DNA from: Enterococcus caccae ATCC BAA-1240
GTDB lineage: Bacteria; Bacillota; Bacilli; Lactobacillales; Enterococcaceae
Direction: 5' to 3'
DNA length: 64,000 nt
Assembly: GCF_000407145.1 (NCBI RefSeq)
Contig: NZ_KE136472.1
Location: 248,001-312,000 of the forward strand
The first letter of the stretch is position 1. Every line of letters begins with the position of its first letter. Shown in pieces: positions 1-9,349 of the stretch. Position numbers and translations under genes: made by a program. The notes under the pieces were generated by a model. The model was not told the DNA's origin. It did not search any database and saw nothing but the letters and a program-made list of their open reading frames with translations.

Positions 1-792
1 TTTGCGAATGCGGTGGAAGATAATCCATTTATGGCGGGTGCTTTTCACGGTGTTGGTGAAGCTGACTGTGTAATCAATGTGGGCGTTAGTGGACCAGGTG
101 TTGTCAAAAGAGCTTTGGAAAAAGTCAAAGGTGAACCGTTTGATGTTGTGGCAGAAGTTGTCAAACAAACGGCATTCAAAATCACTAGAATGGGCCAACT
201 AGTTGGGAAAATTGCGTCAGAGCGATTGAATGTTCCTTTTGGGATCGTAGATTTATCTTTAGCACCAACACCAGCCGTAGGCGATAGCGTCGCTTATATT
301 TTAGAAGAAATGGGCTTAGAAAGTGTAGGGACTCATGGTACTACTGCTGCTTTAGCTTTATTAAATGATGCTGTCAAAAAAGGCGGCGTGATGGCTTGCA
401 ATCATGTTGGCGGATTATCAGGTGCATTTATACCTGTGTCAGAAGATGCCGGAATGATCGCTGCAGTTAATAATGGTGCATTGAATTTAGAAAAATTAGA
501 AGCAATGACAGCCATCTGTTCGGTTGGCTTAGACATGATTGCTATACCAGGTGAAACTTCAGCTGAGACTATTGCAGCAATGATAGCAGATGAAGCTGCG
601 ATTGGTGTGATCAATCATAAAACGACTGCTGTTCGGATCATCCCAGCTAAAGGGACAAGTGTTGGTGATATGGTCGAGTTTGGCGGTTTGCTGGGTAGAG
701 CGCCAGTTATGAAGGTCAACGACTATGCTTCAACCGATTTTATTCTCCGCGGTGGACGCATTCCAGCGCCAATTCATTCGTTTAAAAATTAA
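1..792 (+). CDS. UPF0210 (PFL/DUF711 family) protein, 3' part
   Basis: The reading frame is open from base 1, so the start lies outside the window; about 263 codons are present and end at TAA 790-792. The sequence has the glycine-rich stretches of the UPF0210 family, such as [20 protein letters not shown] and [13 protein letters not shown] near the visible start, and ends with [13 protein letters not shown] as these proteins usually do. The family is conserved in Firmicutes and archaea and is usually encoded next to a small ACT-domain protein, which would lie upstream. Its biochemical role is not established. The GTG at 13 is internal and is not the real start. Confidence 0.9.
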   Translation, partial: FANAVEDNPFMAGAFHGVGEADCVINVGVSGPGVVKRALEKVKGEPFDVVAEVVKQTAFKITRMGQLVGKIASERLNVPFGIVDLSLAPTPAVGDSVAYILEEMGLESVGTHGTTAALALLNDAVKKGGVMACNHVGGLSGAFIPVSEDAGMIAAVNNGALNLEKLEAMTAICSVGLDMIAIPGETSAETIAAMIADEAAIGVINHKTTAVRIIPAKGTSVGDMVEFGGLLGRAPVMKVNDYASTDFILRGGRIPAPIHSFKN

Positions 793-815
793 ATTAGAAA
801 AATGAGTATAAGTAT

Positions 816-842
816 TTGTGATAAAAAGATGTATGGTATAAT
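816..842 (+). promoter_or_regulatory. Probable promoter of the DUF1149 gene
   Basis: A perfect -10 TATAAT (837-842) is preceded by the extended element TGG. A weak -35 TTGTGA lies at 816-821 with a 15-base spacer. The transcript would carry a leader of about 80 bases with a small hairpin (845-853 pairing with 859-867) before the AAAAAAGGAG ribosome site. Confidence 0.5.
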
Positions 843-930
843 AAAAAACATAGATAGACTATGTTTTGCCCAGTTTTTACCGGGTCTCAATAATAGTTAT
901 TGAACTTAAAAAAAAAGGAGATTTTAATTC

Positions 931-1317
931 ATGGAAATAAAACGTCAACAAGAAGTCGTAGAGGCTTTTCATTACGATATGCGTACGCAAGATATGGAAG
1001 AAGTAGAAACAGATCTTAGAGTGGGCTTTTCTCCAATTGAATCAACAGATGAAAATTACCCAAAAGAAAATTCAATTATCGCAGCTCGCTTGGAGTTTCG
1101 TCTTGTTTTTGAGGAGTATGTTTTATCAGGTTCAGTGAGTCAAATCAACCACGTGATCAATCATAAAATTGAAAAACAAGAAGATATTTCACAAGAAGAA
1201 GTAGATGAATTAGTTAGTCCATTATTTAGCATTGTTCAACGTATGGCCTATGAAGTGACTGAAATTGCTTTGGATAAGCCGGGAATTCAGTTAAACTTCC
1301 AATCTGCTCCAGAATAA
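931..1317 (+). CDS. DUF1149 family protein
   Basis: This 128-residue soluble protein belongs to DUF1149, a family found in Lactobacillales and predicted to have a SecB-like fold; its function is not known. It begins MEIKRQQEVVEAFHYD and contains the long acidic middle and the ASARLEF-type strand region expected of the family (here IIAARLEFRLVFEEYVLSG). The ATG at 931 follows a strong AAAAGGAG site. It is monocistronic: its own promoter lies upstream and a perfect hairpin terminator starts 23 bases after the stop. No signal peptide or membrane segment is visible. If the SecB-like assignment is right it may act as a cytosolic chaperone, but that is inference. Confidence 0.85.
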   Translation: MEIKRQQEVVEAFHYDMRTQDMEEVETDLRVGFSPIESTDENYPKENSIIAARLEFRLVFEEYVLSGSVSQINHVINHKIEKQEDISQEEVDELVSPLFSIVQRMAYEVTEIALDKPGIQLNFQSAPE

Positions 1318-1340
1318 TAAAGTCAGATTTTAAAATCGAA

Positions 1341-1380
1341 GAGTTTGTGATAGTTTTAAACTATCACAAACTCTTTTTTT
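1341..1380 (+). terminator. Intrinsic terminator after DUF1149 gene
   Basis: A perfect 16-base-pair stem (1341-1356 with 1358-1373) is followed by a run of T. Confidence 0.9.
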
Positions 1381-1554
1381 CTATCATTACGGAAACAAAA
1401 TAATATCTTTTGACCTATTAAATCAGGTACAATAGACGTATCACTGAAAATGAATTCATTTTATTTTTAGGGCGGATCATTGAAGAATGCTCCCCGGGAA
1501 CCTTTACTTCCTTTGATGTACTTGTCATTTAACTTAAATTTAGGAGGGAAAAAA

Positions 1555-2946
1555 ATGACAACACTCATCACTGTTTTAGTGGTCCTTGCATTTCTTGCAG
1601 TGTTATACGTCTTTTATCGTATGCAAGCAAAACACTATAAGTTTTCAACTCGTGTTTTTGCCGCATTAGGTGTCGGTATTGTATTAGGTGGAATTATTCA
1701 ATTCGCATTCGGTACCCAAGACAAAGTCACAACGCAAGCAATGGAATGGATCAGTATTGTAGGTAATGGATATGTAGCGTTTTTACAAATGCTCGTAATC
1801 CCCTTGGTATTTGTTTCTATCGTAGGAGCATTTACTAAGATGAAAGAATCCAAGCAAGTTGGAAAAATTAGCTTTACTGTCCTAGCGACCTTGTTAGGAA
1901 CAACGGCTATAGCAGCGTTGGTTGGAATTGGAACAACATTATTGTTTGGACTACAAGGTGCAAAATTTACAGAAGGAACGGCAGAAACGGCACGGATCGC
2001 AGAACTTGCGACACGACAGGAAACCGTTGAAAACCTATCGATTCCTCAACAAATTTTATCTTTTATTCCTAAAAATGTTTTTGCAGATTTTGCTGGTACT
2101 CGTCCAACTAGTACGATTGGTGTGGTGATTTTTGCTGCATTCGTTGGGATTGCCTATTTAGGTATTAAAAGAAAAGCACCGAAAGAAGCAGAATTTTTTG
2201 CAAACTTGATCGACAGCCTTTATAAAATCACGATGCGTATCGTAACATTGGTTTTACGCTTGACACCTTATGGGGTTTTAGCGTTGATGACCAACGTTGT
2301 TGCGACAAGTGATTTTGATGCAATCCTTAACTTAGGAAAATTTGTATTCGCTTCTTATACCGCATTGATCATTGTGATGCTGGTTCACTTAGTAATCTTG
2401 ATGGCAGTCAAAGTAAATCCTGTAAACTATTTGAAAAAATCGTTTCCAGTGTTGAGTTTTGCTTTTACTTCAAGATCGAGTGCAGGAGCAATGCCTCTAA
2501 ATATTGAAACACAAACAAAAGCTTTAGGTGTTGATGATGCTACAGCAAACTTTGCTGCAAGTTTTGGTATGTCAATTGGACAAAATGGCTGTGCAGGGGT
2601 TTATCCTGCGATGTTGGCAACAATCGTTGCACCAACTGTGGGAATCAATGTCTTTAGTTTAGAATTTATTTTAATGTTAGTTGCAATCGTAACAATTAGC
2701 TCATTCGGCGTTGCTGGTGTCGGTGGTGGGGCAACATTTGCTTCATTGATTGTATTAGGTGCGATGAATTTACCAGTTGCAATCGTTGGATTGGTTATTT
2801 CTGTAGAACCATTGATCGATATGGCTAGAACAGCAGTTAACGTTAGTGACAGTATGGTAGCTGGTATTGTGACTAGTTCACGCATCAACGAGCTAGATCG
2901 TGATGTTTTAAACGATAGCAATCTAGTTATTGAAGAAAATGCCTAA
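1555..2946 (+). CDS. tcyP: L-cystine/dicarboxylate:cation symporter, TcyP-like
   Basis: A 463-residue membrane transporter of the dicarboxylate/amino acid:cation symporter (DAACS) family, most like TcyP, which imports cystine. It starts with a hydrophobic helix (TTLITVLVVLAFLAVLYVF) and a short basic segment, as TcyP does. The serine-rich reentrant hairpin FTSRSSAGAMPLN and the late motif GVAGVGGGATFAS are typical substrate- and ion-binding elements of the family. The frame extends upstream to a TTG at 1480, but the ATG at 1555 has an excellent AGGAGGG site and gives the normal family length. The roughly 110-base untranslated stretch before it has no T-box or other riboswitch core that I recognise. 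Substrate specificity (cystine versus other dicarboxylic amino acids) is assigned from family resemblance only. Confidence 0.85.
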   Translation: MTTLITVLVVLAFLAVLYVFYRMQAKHYKFSTRVFAALGVGIVLGGIIQFAFGTQDKVTTQAMEWISIVGNGYVAFLQMLVIPLVFVSIVGAFTKMKESKQVGKISFTVLATLLGTTAIAALVGIGTTLLFGLQGAKFTEGTAETARIAELATRQETVENLSIPQQILSFIPKNVFADFAGTRPTSTIGVVIFAAFVGIAYLGIKRKAPKEAEFFANLIDSLYKITMRIVTLVLRLTPYGVLALMTNVVATSDFDAILNLGKFVFASYTALIIVMLVHLVILMAVKVNPVNYLKKSFPVLSFAFTSRSSAGAMPLNIETQTKALGVDDATANFAASFGMSIGQNGCAGVYPAMLATIVAPTVGINVFSLEFILMLVAIVTISSFGVAGVGGGATFASLIVLGAMNLPVAIVGLVISVEPLIDMARTAVNVSDSMVAGIVTSSRINELDRDVLNDSNLVIEENA

Positions 2947-2982
2947 GAAGTGATTCACTTCTCTTCCCCAAGAGAGTTAAAA

Positions 2983-3022
2983 AAAGTAAGGTATGATCAT
3001 TATTGATCGTACCTTACTTTTT
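2983..3022 (+). terminator. Intrinsic terminator after tcyP
   Basis: A 17-base-pair stem (2983-2999 with 3004-3020) with one G-U wobble and a TTTTT tail. Confidence 0.9.
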
Positions 3023-3119
3023 AGTTTGAGTAGAGCAAATTTATTTTCATAAAACTTAGCATACGCTATGATAGAAAGTATATAATAGAAAAGAATGATA
3101 TAAGAATAGGGGAGAAACT

Positions 3120-3491
3120 ATGTTTACCAACCAAATCAAAATAATGTTATATGTAACGAATGTAGAAGAATCAAGCCAATTCTGGCAAAAAATTGGCTTT
3201 GTAGAAAAGGAAAGAGATGCTGTTGATGGCACATTAGTTGTAGAAATTGCACCAAGTGAAACCGCGGAAACAATGATTGTGTTATACGACCTAGAATTTA
3301 TCCAACAACATTCACCAGAAGTTGCAGGAAATACACCTTCGCTGATGTTTTTTGCAGATGATGTCATTCGTTTATACAAAAACATGAAGGATGCTGGCGT
3401 GCGCGTCGGGGAACTAGTTCAATTACCTACTGGATTAGTGTTCAATTTTGCGGATAATGATGAGAATTATTTTGCGGTATCTGGACAATAA
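3120..3491 (+). CDS. VOC superfamily (glyoxalase/bleomycin-resistance fold) protein
   Basis: A 123-residue single-domain protein. The opening IKIMLYVTNVEESSQFWQKIGF is the classic first strand and helix of the vicinal-oxygen-chelate fold, and the second half (PSLMFFADDVIRLYKNMKDAG ... FNFADNDENYFAVSGQ) repeats the motif. The usual metal ligands are not clearly preserved at the first position, so it may bind a small molecule rather than act as a glyoxalase. The substrate is unknown. It stands alone between two strong terminators, with TATAAT at 3081-3086 as a probable -10 element and a GGGGAG ribosome site. Confidence 0.8.
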   Translation: MFTNQIKIMLYVTNVEESSQFWQKIGFVEKERDAVDGTLVVEIAPSETAETMIVLYDLEFIQQHSPEVAGNTPSLMFFADDVIRLYKNMKDAGVRVGELVQLPTGLVFNFADNDENYFAVSGQ

Positions 3492-3494
3492 GAA

Positions 3495-3549
3495 GGAAAC
3501 AAAACAGCCCAGGCTTTTCTTTTTGAAAATCCTGGGCTGTTTTGTTTCC
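3495..3549. terminator. Strong hairpin terminator after VOC gene
   Basis: A perfect 19-base-pair stem (3495-3513 with 3531-3549). It carries A- and T-rich flanks on both sides. Confidence 0.85.
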
Positions 3550-3693
3550 TGACCTGTGCATTTATACACAAGCAAATAGCTCGCTTTTCTTATTTCTTTT
3601 TTTATATACTAAATACGTATGAATAGAAAAAGAGAACTGTATAGTTATTATGGAGATAGCAAAACAGTTTCTAAGAAAAAGGAGAAAGATAAA

Positions 3694-4635
3694 ATGGATT
3701 ACCGCGTATTACTTTATTATAAATACACGACAATTGAAAACCCAGAAGAATTTGCAAAGGAGCATTTAGCTTTTTGTAAGTCGTTGAACTTAAAAGGAAG
3801 AATTCTAGTAGCAACTGAAGGAATTAATGGGACTCTTTCAGGGACGATTGCGGATACTGATGCTTATATGGAAGCGATGTTAGCTGATGATCGTTTCAAA
3901 GATACCTATTTCAAGATCGATGAAGTAGCAGAAAATGCCTTCCATAAAATGTTCGTTCGTCCTAGAAAAGAACTTGTTTCTTTAAGCTTGGAAGAAGATG
4001 TGAATCCGTTAGAATTAACTGGGAAATATTTAGAACCGGTGGAATTTAAAGAAGCATTGCTAGATGAAGATACAGTTGTAATCGATGCTAGAAATGATTA
4101 TGAATATGACTTGGGTCATTTCAGAGGGGCTGTTCGTCCTGACATTCGTAACTTTAGAGAATTACCACAATGGATTAGAGACAACAAAGAACAATTTATG
4201 GACAAAAAAGTTGTCACTTACTGTACTGGTGGTATTCGTTGTGAGAAATTTTCTGGCTGGTTGATCAAAGAAGGCTTTGAAGATGTCGCTCAACTTCATG
4301 GTGGAATCGCTGTTTATGGAAAAGATCCGGAGACAAGAGGCGAATTATGGGATGGAAAAATGTATGTTTTTGATGAACGAATTAGTGTTGAAATCAATCA
4401 TGTTGATAAAAAAATCATCGGTAAAGACTGGTTTGACGGCACGCCTTGTGAACGCTACATCAATTGTGCCAATCCGTTCTGTAACAAACAAATTTTAGCA
4501 TCAGAAGAAAACGAAGCGAAGTATCTTGGCAGCTGTTCAGATGAATGTCGCCATCATCCTGCCAATCGTTATGTAATGAGAAATGAACTGTCAGAACAAG
4601 ATGTGAAGGCTAGACTTGAAGCCATTGCAAATTAA
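3694..4635 (+). CDS. trhO: tRNA uridine(34) hydroxylase TrhO (rhodanese domain)
   Basis: A 313-residue cytosolic protein of the YceA/TrhO family, which hydroxylates uridine 34 in tRNA as a step toward 5-methoxyuridine-type wobble modifications. The N-terminal part begins [21 protein letters not shown] rhodanese domain follows, with the active loop [14 protein letters not shown]; the first Cys of this loop is the expected catalytic residue. The C-terminus has a cluster of Cys and His ([10 protein letters not shown] ... [10 protein letters not shown]) typical of Firmicute members and possibly metal-binding. An in-frame TTG-type extension to 3619 exists, but ATG 3694 follows AAAAAGGAG and matches the family start. 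It is monocistronic, with a terminator downstream. Confidence 0.92.
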   Translation: MDYRVLLYYKYTTIENPEEFAKEHLAFCKSLNLKGRILVATEGINGTLSGTIADTDAYMEAMLADDRFKDTYFKIDEVAENAFHKMFVRPRKELVSLSLEEDVNPLELTGKYLEPVEFKEALLDEDTVVIDARNDYEYDLGHFRGAVRPDIRNFRELPQWIRDNKEQFMDKKVVTYCTGGIRCEKFSGWLIKEGFEDVAQLHGGIAVYGKDPETRGELWDGKMYVFDERISVEINHVDKKIIGKDWFDGTPCERYINCANPFCNKQILASEENEAKYLGSCSDECRHHPANRYVMRNELSEQDVKARLEAIAN

Positions 4636-4672
4636 TTAATTTAAATCCAAAACAATATTTCAACATAAAAAC

Positions 4673-4725
4673 ACCGACCTCTAAACGTCAGATTTCAGAT
4701 TGAACGTTTGGGGGTCGGTTTAGTT
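4673..4725. terminator. Hairpin terminator between trhO and the convergent SLC13 gene
   Basis: A 16-base stem (4673-4688 with 4704-4719), near perfect, followed by TTTAGTTT on the plus strand. On the minus strand an A/T-rich tail also follows, so it may serve both convergent genes. Confidence 0.8.
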
Positions 4726-4748
4726 TATTATTACTTTGCCTTGCTTTT

Positions 4749-5852
4749 TTATAATATAAAGCCAAAAAGCATGATGAAGAACAGTAAAAATACTACGTTT
4801 ATGGCAGTAAACTGCCAAAGAAAAACTTTTGATTGTTTAGGATAGTACTCTTTATATAGTTTAAAACCAATCAAATTAGCTAATGAAGCAATGATCGTTC
4901 CTAAGCCTCCCACATTAACACCCCAAAAAAGTGCCTGAGATTGATCTGTAAATGGTGCAATCAAAATAGCAGCAGGAACGTTACTGATGATTTGGCTAAC
5001 GAGAATACTACCAAAAAATGTTTGTGTATTGGTGGTGAATTGTTCTCTAATGAAAGTCGAAAGCAGTTCGATCTGAGCAAAATTACCCACAGCAATAAAG
5101 AAAAAGATAAAGGTCCATAACAGTTTATAATCAATTTGTCTAAGTACATTTTTATCATAAATGGTTAGGATGATCACGGCAATCGGAATTACAACATAAT
5201 ATGGGAGTATGTTAAAAATCCCTAAAAGAATGGAACAGCCAATGAAACTAAAAAATGGTATTTTTCTTTTGTCGATCTTGGGAACCAGAGTGTGATGTTT
5301 TGGAAGTACTCTTTTTTTTATGAATAGAAATGAAATCAATAAAAATATAATTGAAGAAATGAGTAGTACGATGGACCATTTAAAAAATGTCACAGTGGAA
5401 AGTGAATAATAAGAAAATAAGAACAGGTTTTGTGGGTTGCCAAAAGGAAAAAAACTACTACCTAAATTTGCGGCAACAATCAACAGGACGGCACCAAAAA
5501 TTTTGTCGCCCATTTCTGGAAACTTCTTGATAATCGTGAGATAAATCGGCATCAATGTAAGAATCGCAACATCGTTTGTTAGGATCATAGAGCTGAAAAA
5601 CGATAAAAAGACAATATTTCTGATTAGGTCACGAGAGGTCGAAGAAAAATCAATCATTTTATCAGCAAAATAGGTTAGAATACCAAATTTTTCAAGATTT
5701 TTTATGAATAGCATCAAACCAAGTAAACAAAAAATAACTTTAAAATCAATTGAATGTAACGAGAATTTACCGAAATAACAACTAATAATGGCTATCAAAA
5801 AAGACAGAGAAAATAATAAATCCTCGGTAAAAAAAGTATATAGTCGTTTCAT
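4749..5852 (-). CDS. SLC13/ArsB-NhaD-type anion permease
   Basis: A 367-residue integral membrane protein with about ten hydrophobic segments. The motifs LTNDVAILTLMPIYL (first half) and SNVPAAILIAPFTDQ (second half) are the paired asparagine/proline hairpins of the ion-transporter superfamily that includes SLC13, CitM and ArsB. The stretch ANLGSSFFPFGNPQNLFLF is also characteristic. It probably exchanges or co-transports an anion with Na+ or H+; the substrate cannot be read from sequence. It is shorter than classical SLC13 carriers (about 430-470 residues). It stands alone, on the opposite strand to trhO, and is very phenylalanine- and isoleucine-rich even for this genome. Confidence 0.8.
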   Translation of the reverse strand: MKRLYTFFTEDLLFSLSFLIAIISCYFGKFSLHSIDFKVIFCLLGLMLFIKNLEKFGILTYFADKMIDFSSTSRDLIRNIVFLSFFSSMILTNDVAILTLMPIYLTIIKKFPEMGDKIFGAVLLIVAANLGSSFFPFGNPQNLFLFSYYSLSTVTFFKWSIVLLISSIIFLLISFLFIKKRVLPKHHTLVPKIDKRKIPFFSFIGCSILLGIFNILPYYVVIPIAVIILTIYDKNVLRQIDYKLLWTFIFFFIAVGNFAQIELLSTFIREQFTTNTQTFFGSILVSQIISNVPAAILIAPFTDQSQALFWGVNVGGLGTIIASLANLIGFKLYKEYYPKQSKVFLWQFTAINVVFLLFFIMLFGFIL

Positions 5853-5952
5853 TACAAGGCTCCTTTTTTGAGAATTATAGTCTAAAGACTGTTCAAATTT
5901 ACTTTAAAAAAGAATAATTATCAAGTATAAAGTAAGTTCAAGCAATTTAAAA

Positions 5953-5983
5953 ATGGATCACTCATTCATGAAGAGCGATCCAT
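5953..5983 (-). terminator. Terminator of glnPQ operon
   Basis: An 11-base-pair stem (5953-5963 with 5973-5983) with one wobble. Read on the minus strand it is followed by a T-rich tail and lies 10 bases past the glnQ stop. Confidence 0.7.
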
Positions 5984-5992
5984 TCTTTATTT

Positions 5993-6730
5993 CTAAATAT
6001 TAAGTACTTTATCCAAGAAATCTTTCGTCCGTTCATTTTGTGGATTTTCAAAGATTTGTTGTGGTGTACCGTCTTCTAAGAAATTACCGCCATCAATAAA
6101 CATGACGCGATTGGCTACTTCTTTTGCAAAGCCCATTTCGTGTGTTACGATAACCATCGTCATTCCTTGTTTGGCTAATTTTTTCATAACATTCAACACA
6201 TCACCGACCATTTCAGGATCGAGTGCAGATGTTGGTTCATCGAATAGCATGATATCAGGATTCATTGCTAAGGCACGAGCGATTGCTACACGTTGCTTTT
6301 GTCCGCCCGATAATGATTCTGGGTAACTATCTTTTTTATCGGCCAAACCAACAGTATCTAAAAGTTTGATGGCTTTTTCTTCTGCTTCTTTCTTTGACAA
6401 GCGGCCTAGATCCGTTGGTGCCAAAGTAATATTTTCTAAGATTGATAGGTGAGGAAACAAATTAAAATGTTGGAAAACCATTCCAATATGCTGACGCACT
6501 TTGTTGATATTCGTATTTTTATCCGTTAAATTTGCTCCATCGATGATAATATCACCGCTAGTGGCTTCTTCAAGCTGATTCAAACAGCGAAGAAAAGTAC
6601 TTTTACCAGACCCAGAAGGACCAATGACACAAACAACATCGCCTTCTTGAATGGAAACGTTGATGTCGTTCAGTACGGTGTTATCGCCATATTTTTTTAC
6701 TAAATGTTCTACAAGAATTTTTTCAGCCAT
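5993..6730 (-). CDS. glnQ: Amino-acid (glutamine-type) ABC transporter ATP-binding protein
   Basis: A 245-residue ATPase of the polar-amino-acid importer class. It shows Walker A (GPSGSGKST), the Q-loop, the signature [16 protein letters not shown] and Walker B ([13 protein letters not shown]), followed by the H-loop IVTHEMGF, all intact. It lies one base downstream of the stop of glnP, so the two genes form one transcript and presumably one complex at the membrane. The strong lactococcal GlnPQ resemblance of the partner suggests glutamine and glutamate (possibly asparagine) as substrates; this is inference from family. Confidence 0.93.
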   Translation of the reverse strand: MAEKILVEHLVKKYGDNTVLNDINVSIQEGDVVCVIGPSGSGKSTFLRCLNQLEEATSGDIIIDGANLTDKNTNINKVRQHIGMVFQHFNLFPHLSILENITLAPTDLGRLSKKEAEEKAIKLLDTVGLADKKDSYPESLSGGQKQRVAIARALAMNPDIMLFDEPTSALDPEMVGDVLNVMKKLAKQGMTMVIVTHEMGFAKEVANRVMFIDGGNFLEDGTPQQIFENPQNERTKDFLDKVLNI

Positions 6731-6731
6731 A

Positions 6732-8891
6732 TTATTTCACCTTCTTTTCTAAAACTTTCGCTAATTTCGTCAAGGCTGTAATCAAGATCAAGTACATCAT
6801 TGCGATCACGAAGTATACCATAGTACTTTGTAAGTTTCTAGCAACAATGATTTTACCTGTTTGTAGTAGCTCAATCAAACCGATTGCAGATAGAATCGTT
6901 GTATCTTTTAAAGAGATAACAAATTGATTGACGAAAGAAGGAATCATGATTTTGATTGCTTGCGGTAAAATGATTTTTTGCATGGTCCGATTATAAGAAA
7001 GTCCTAAACTACGAGAAGCTTCCATTTGTCCAACGGGTACTGCATTGATCCCACCACGGACGATTTCAGAGATATACGCACTTGCGTTTAAGGTCAGAGT
7101 AATGATCCCTGCAAGAAAAACAGGAATGTTGAAACCTAAAATACCTGGTAAGCCGAAGTAGATGAAGAAGGCCAATACCATTAAAGGAATACCGCGAATG
7201 ATATCTACATAAATAGTGGAGATCACGCGTAATGTTTTAGAAGGAGAAGCGCTGAATAACCCAAAGATCACTCCAACGATCAACGCTAAAATAAATGAAA
7301 TCAGTGTTAACTGAATAGTCATCCATAAGCCGCTTAATAGACGTTTCCAGTTATTTTGAATCATACCAGTGAAGGTTGATTCATCGACTTTATTTTCGGT
7401 AGAACCATCTTTTACGTATTTTCCGATGATTTCGTCATACTCGCCAGTACGTTTTAATTCAGCTAAACCTTCGTTGAACATTTGAACCAATTCAGGATTT
7501 TTGCCTTTTTTGACTGCGAAACCATATTTTCCACCTTCTTCACGAGGAATCGGTGTTGCTAATGGTTGTTTTTGAGCGACGCCATAGCCGATTACTGGAT
7601 AGTCATCCATCATTGCATCGATTTCACCTATTTCAAGCGCGCTATACAACGCATCCGTTGTATCTAAATATTTGACTGAGTAGCCATATTTAGTTTTATT
7701 CGCTTCAAGAAAATCAGCACTTTCAGTTCCAATTTTAGCACCAACTTTTTTGCCTTTTAAATCTTCGTATGAGTGAATATCATCATTGCCTTTTTTGACA
7801 GCGATTTGAATGCCGCTGTTAAAATAAGGAGTAGAGAAGTCAAATGATTTCTCACGTTCATCTGTGATTGTCATTCCAGCGATCATAGCGTCTGCTTGTC
7901 CAGATTCAACTGCTTGGACGGCAGAACTAAAACCGATAAATTTAAATTCGATAGTAAAGTCTTGTAATTCAGCAATGCGGTTAACTAAATCCACATCGAT
8001 TCCCTCATACTTACCATTCGAATTTTGGAATTCAAAAGGAGCAAAAGTCGAATCACTTGCGATTACGTATGAGTCTTTTTTAGGTTGAATCTTCTTCATT
8101 TTAGAGTCAGAATCGGTTTTTGTCTCAGTTCCAGTAGAAATATATTTAGCTAAAATATCTTCATACTTACCTGAGCTTTTTAGTTCTTTCAAACCAGCAT
8201 TGAACTTTTCGATCAATTCTTTATTTTGTCCTTTTTTTACAGCAAAGCCGTAAGAACTGCCTGTTTCTTTTTTACCAACTAATTGTAGATTTTGACCATT
8301 TGTTACGGCATAACCTAAAACGGGATAATCATCAAAAATCGCATCTGCTTCGCCATTTTCCAGTGCTTGATAAAGTCCTGTTGCATCATCAAAGTTTTTG
8401 ATCGTATAATTATATTTATCTTGGTTTTTTTCTAAGAAAGTGGCACTTTCGGTTCCCACTTTAGCTGCTACCGTTTTTCCTTTTAGATCTTCATAGCCTT
8501 TGATTTTGTCACTGCCTTTTTTGACAGCCATCTGCAGACCACTATCAAAATAAGGTTCTGAAAAGTCAAATGATTTTTTTCGTTCATCTGTTATACTCAT
8601 TCCAGCAATCATACCATCCACTTGTTTTGATTGGACGGCTTGGATGGCACTATCAAAGCCAAGAGGTTTTAAGTTTACTTTAAAGTCCTGATTATCAGCA
8701 ATCGCATGAAGCAAATCCACATCGATTCCAACATACTCACCTTTAGAGTCTTGAAATTCAAAAGGTGCAAATGTCAAATCTGTTCCTATAGTATATGTTT
8801 TTTCCTCAGCCTGCGCATTCTGCCCAAGGGTAAATGTTAGTAGACTTACCATCATTACAACGAATGAAAGTAAAAAATGTTTCCTTTTCAT
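6732..8891 (-). CDS. glnP: Fused substrate-binding/permease subunit GlnP with two binding domains
   Basis: A 719-residue protein made of three parts. A signal peptide (residues 1-28, ending AQA) leads to two tandem type-3 substrate-binding domains (about 31-255 and 275-495), each starting with a [17 protein letters not shown] motif. A permease domain (about 507-719) carries the EAA-type loop [22 protein letters not shown]. This is the architecture of lactococcal GlnP, in which two differently tuned binding domains feed one translocator. The frame continues upstream to 9017, but ATG 8891 has an AGGAGG site and begins a normal signal sequence ([17 protein letters not shown]). It is the first gene of the glnPQ operon. 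Confidence 0.93.
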   Translation of the reverse strand: MKRKHFLLSFVVMMVSLLTFTLGQNAQAEEKTYTIGTDLTFAPFEFQDSKGEYVGIDVDLLHAIADNQDFKVNLKPLGFDSAIQAVQSKQVDGMIAGMSITDERKKSFDFSEPYFDSGLQMAVKKGSDKIKGYEDLKGKTVAAKVGTESATFLEKNQDKYNYTIKNFDDATGLYQALENGEADAIFDDYPVLGYAVTNGQNLQLVGKKETGSSYGFAVKKGQNKELIEKFNAGLKELKSSGKYEDILAKYISTGTETKTDSDSKMKKIQPKKDSYVIASDSTFAPFEFQNSNGKYEGIDVDLVNRIAELQDFTIEFKFIGFSSAVQAVESGQADAMIAGMTITDEREKSFDFSTPYFNSGIQIAVKKGNDDIHSYEDLKGKKVGAKIGTESADFLEANKTKYGYSVKYLDTTDALYSALEIGEIDAMMDDYPVIGYGVAQKQPLATPIPREEGGKYGFAVKKGKNPELVQMFNEGLAELKRTGEYDEIIGKYVKDGSTENKVDESTFTGMIQNNWKRLLSGLWMTIQLTLISFILALIVGVIFGLFSASPSKTLRVISTIYVDIIRGIPLMVLAFFIYFGLPGILGFNIPVFLAGIITLTLNASAYISEIVRGGINAVPVGQMEASRSLGLSYNRTMQKIILPQAIKIMIPSFVNQFVISLKDTTILSAIGLIELLQTGKIIVARNLQSTMVYFVIAMMYLILITALTKLAKVLEKKVK

Positions 8892-8921
8892 AAAATACCT
8901 CCTATATTTGCATATTGGATA

Positions 8922-8951
8922 ATTATATAGTAATAAAAGGCAAAAACACAA
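8922..8951 (-). promoter_or_regulatory. Probable glnPQ promoter
   Basis: On the minus strand, TTGTGT (complement of 8946-8951) and a perfect TATAAT (complement of 8922-8927) are 18 bases apart. They lie 30 bases upstream of the glnP start codon. Confidence 0.55.
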
Positions 8952-9143
8952 GTCATTCACAATGGGAAAGTCAAAAAAAAATGATTTTCTAACATTGTAT
9001 GTAAAAAGACCTAACATGGTAAGGGTGCTTTTTAGATCAGAAATGGCATCTAATACATATCATTTCAAAAAGTATGCAAACAAAAGATTAAATAAAATGT
9101 AAATTAGCGAAAATTACATATACGCAAACTATTCTAAAACTAG

Positions 9144-9157
9144 CGAAAATATGTTCG
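9144..9157 (+). promoter_or_regulatory. LexA/SOS-box upstream of uvrB
   Basis: The sequence CGAAAATATGTTCG matches the Gram-positive LexA operator CGAAC-N4-GTTCG at nine of ten fixed positions. It lies just upstream of a TAAAAT (9164-9169) that could be the uvrB -10 element, so LexA binding would block the promoter. From general knowledge uvrB is a standard SOS gene in Firmicutes. Confidence 0.75.
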
Positions 9158-9349
9158 GTATGTTAAAATAATTGTAGAAGTTTCTTTTCAATTTTAAAGT
9201 GAAAATTCTTCTATAACTAGAATAATTGATCAAGTCAAAAAAAGTTTTTGTGGTGGTGGTTCATCACAGATTCTTTGTTTAGACTAGTAATTTTCCTTGT
9301 TTTGATTGAATTGAATCAACAACTATTTAAGGGAAGAGGAGGATGTTGG

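Noticed and set aside
1440-1554. Riboswitch upstream of tcyP
   Set aside because: The leader has no recognisable T-box, SAM or other riboswitch core, and no terminator hairpin precedes the gene.
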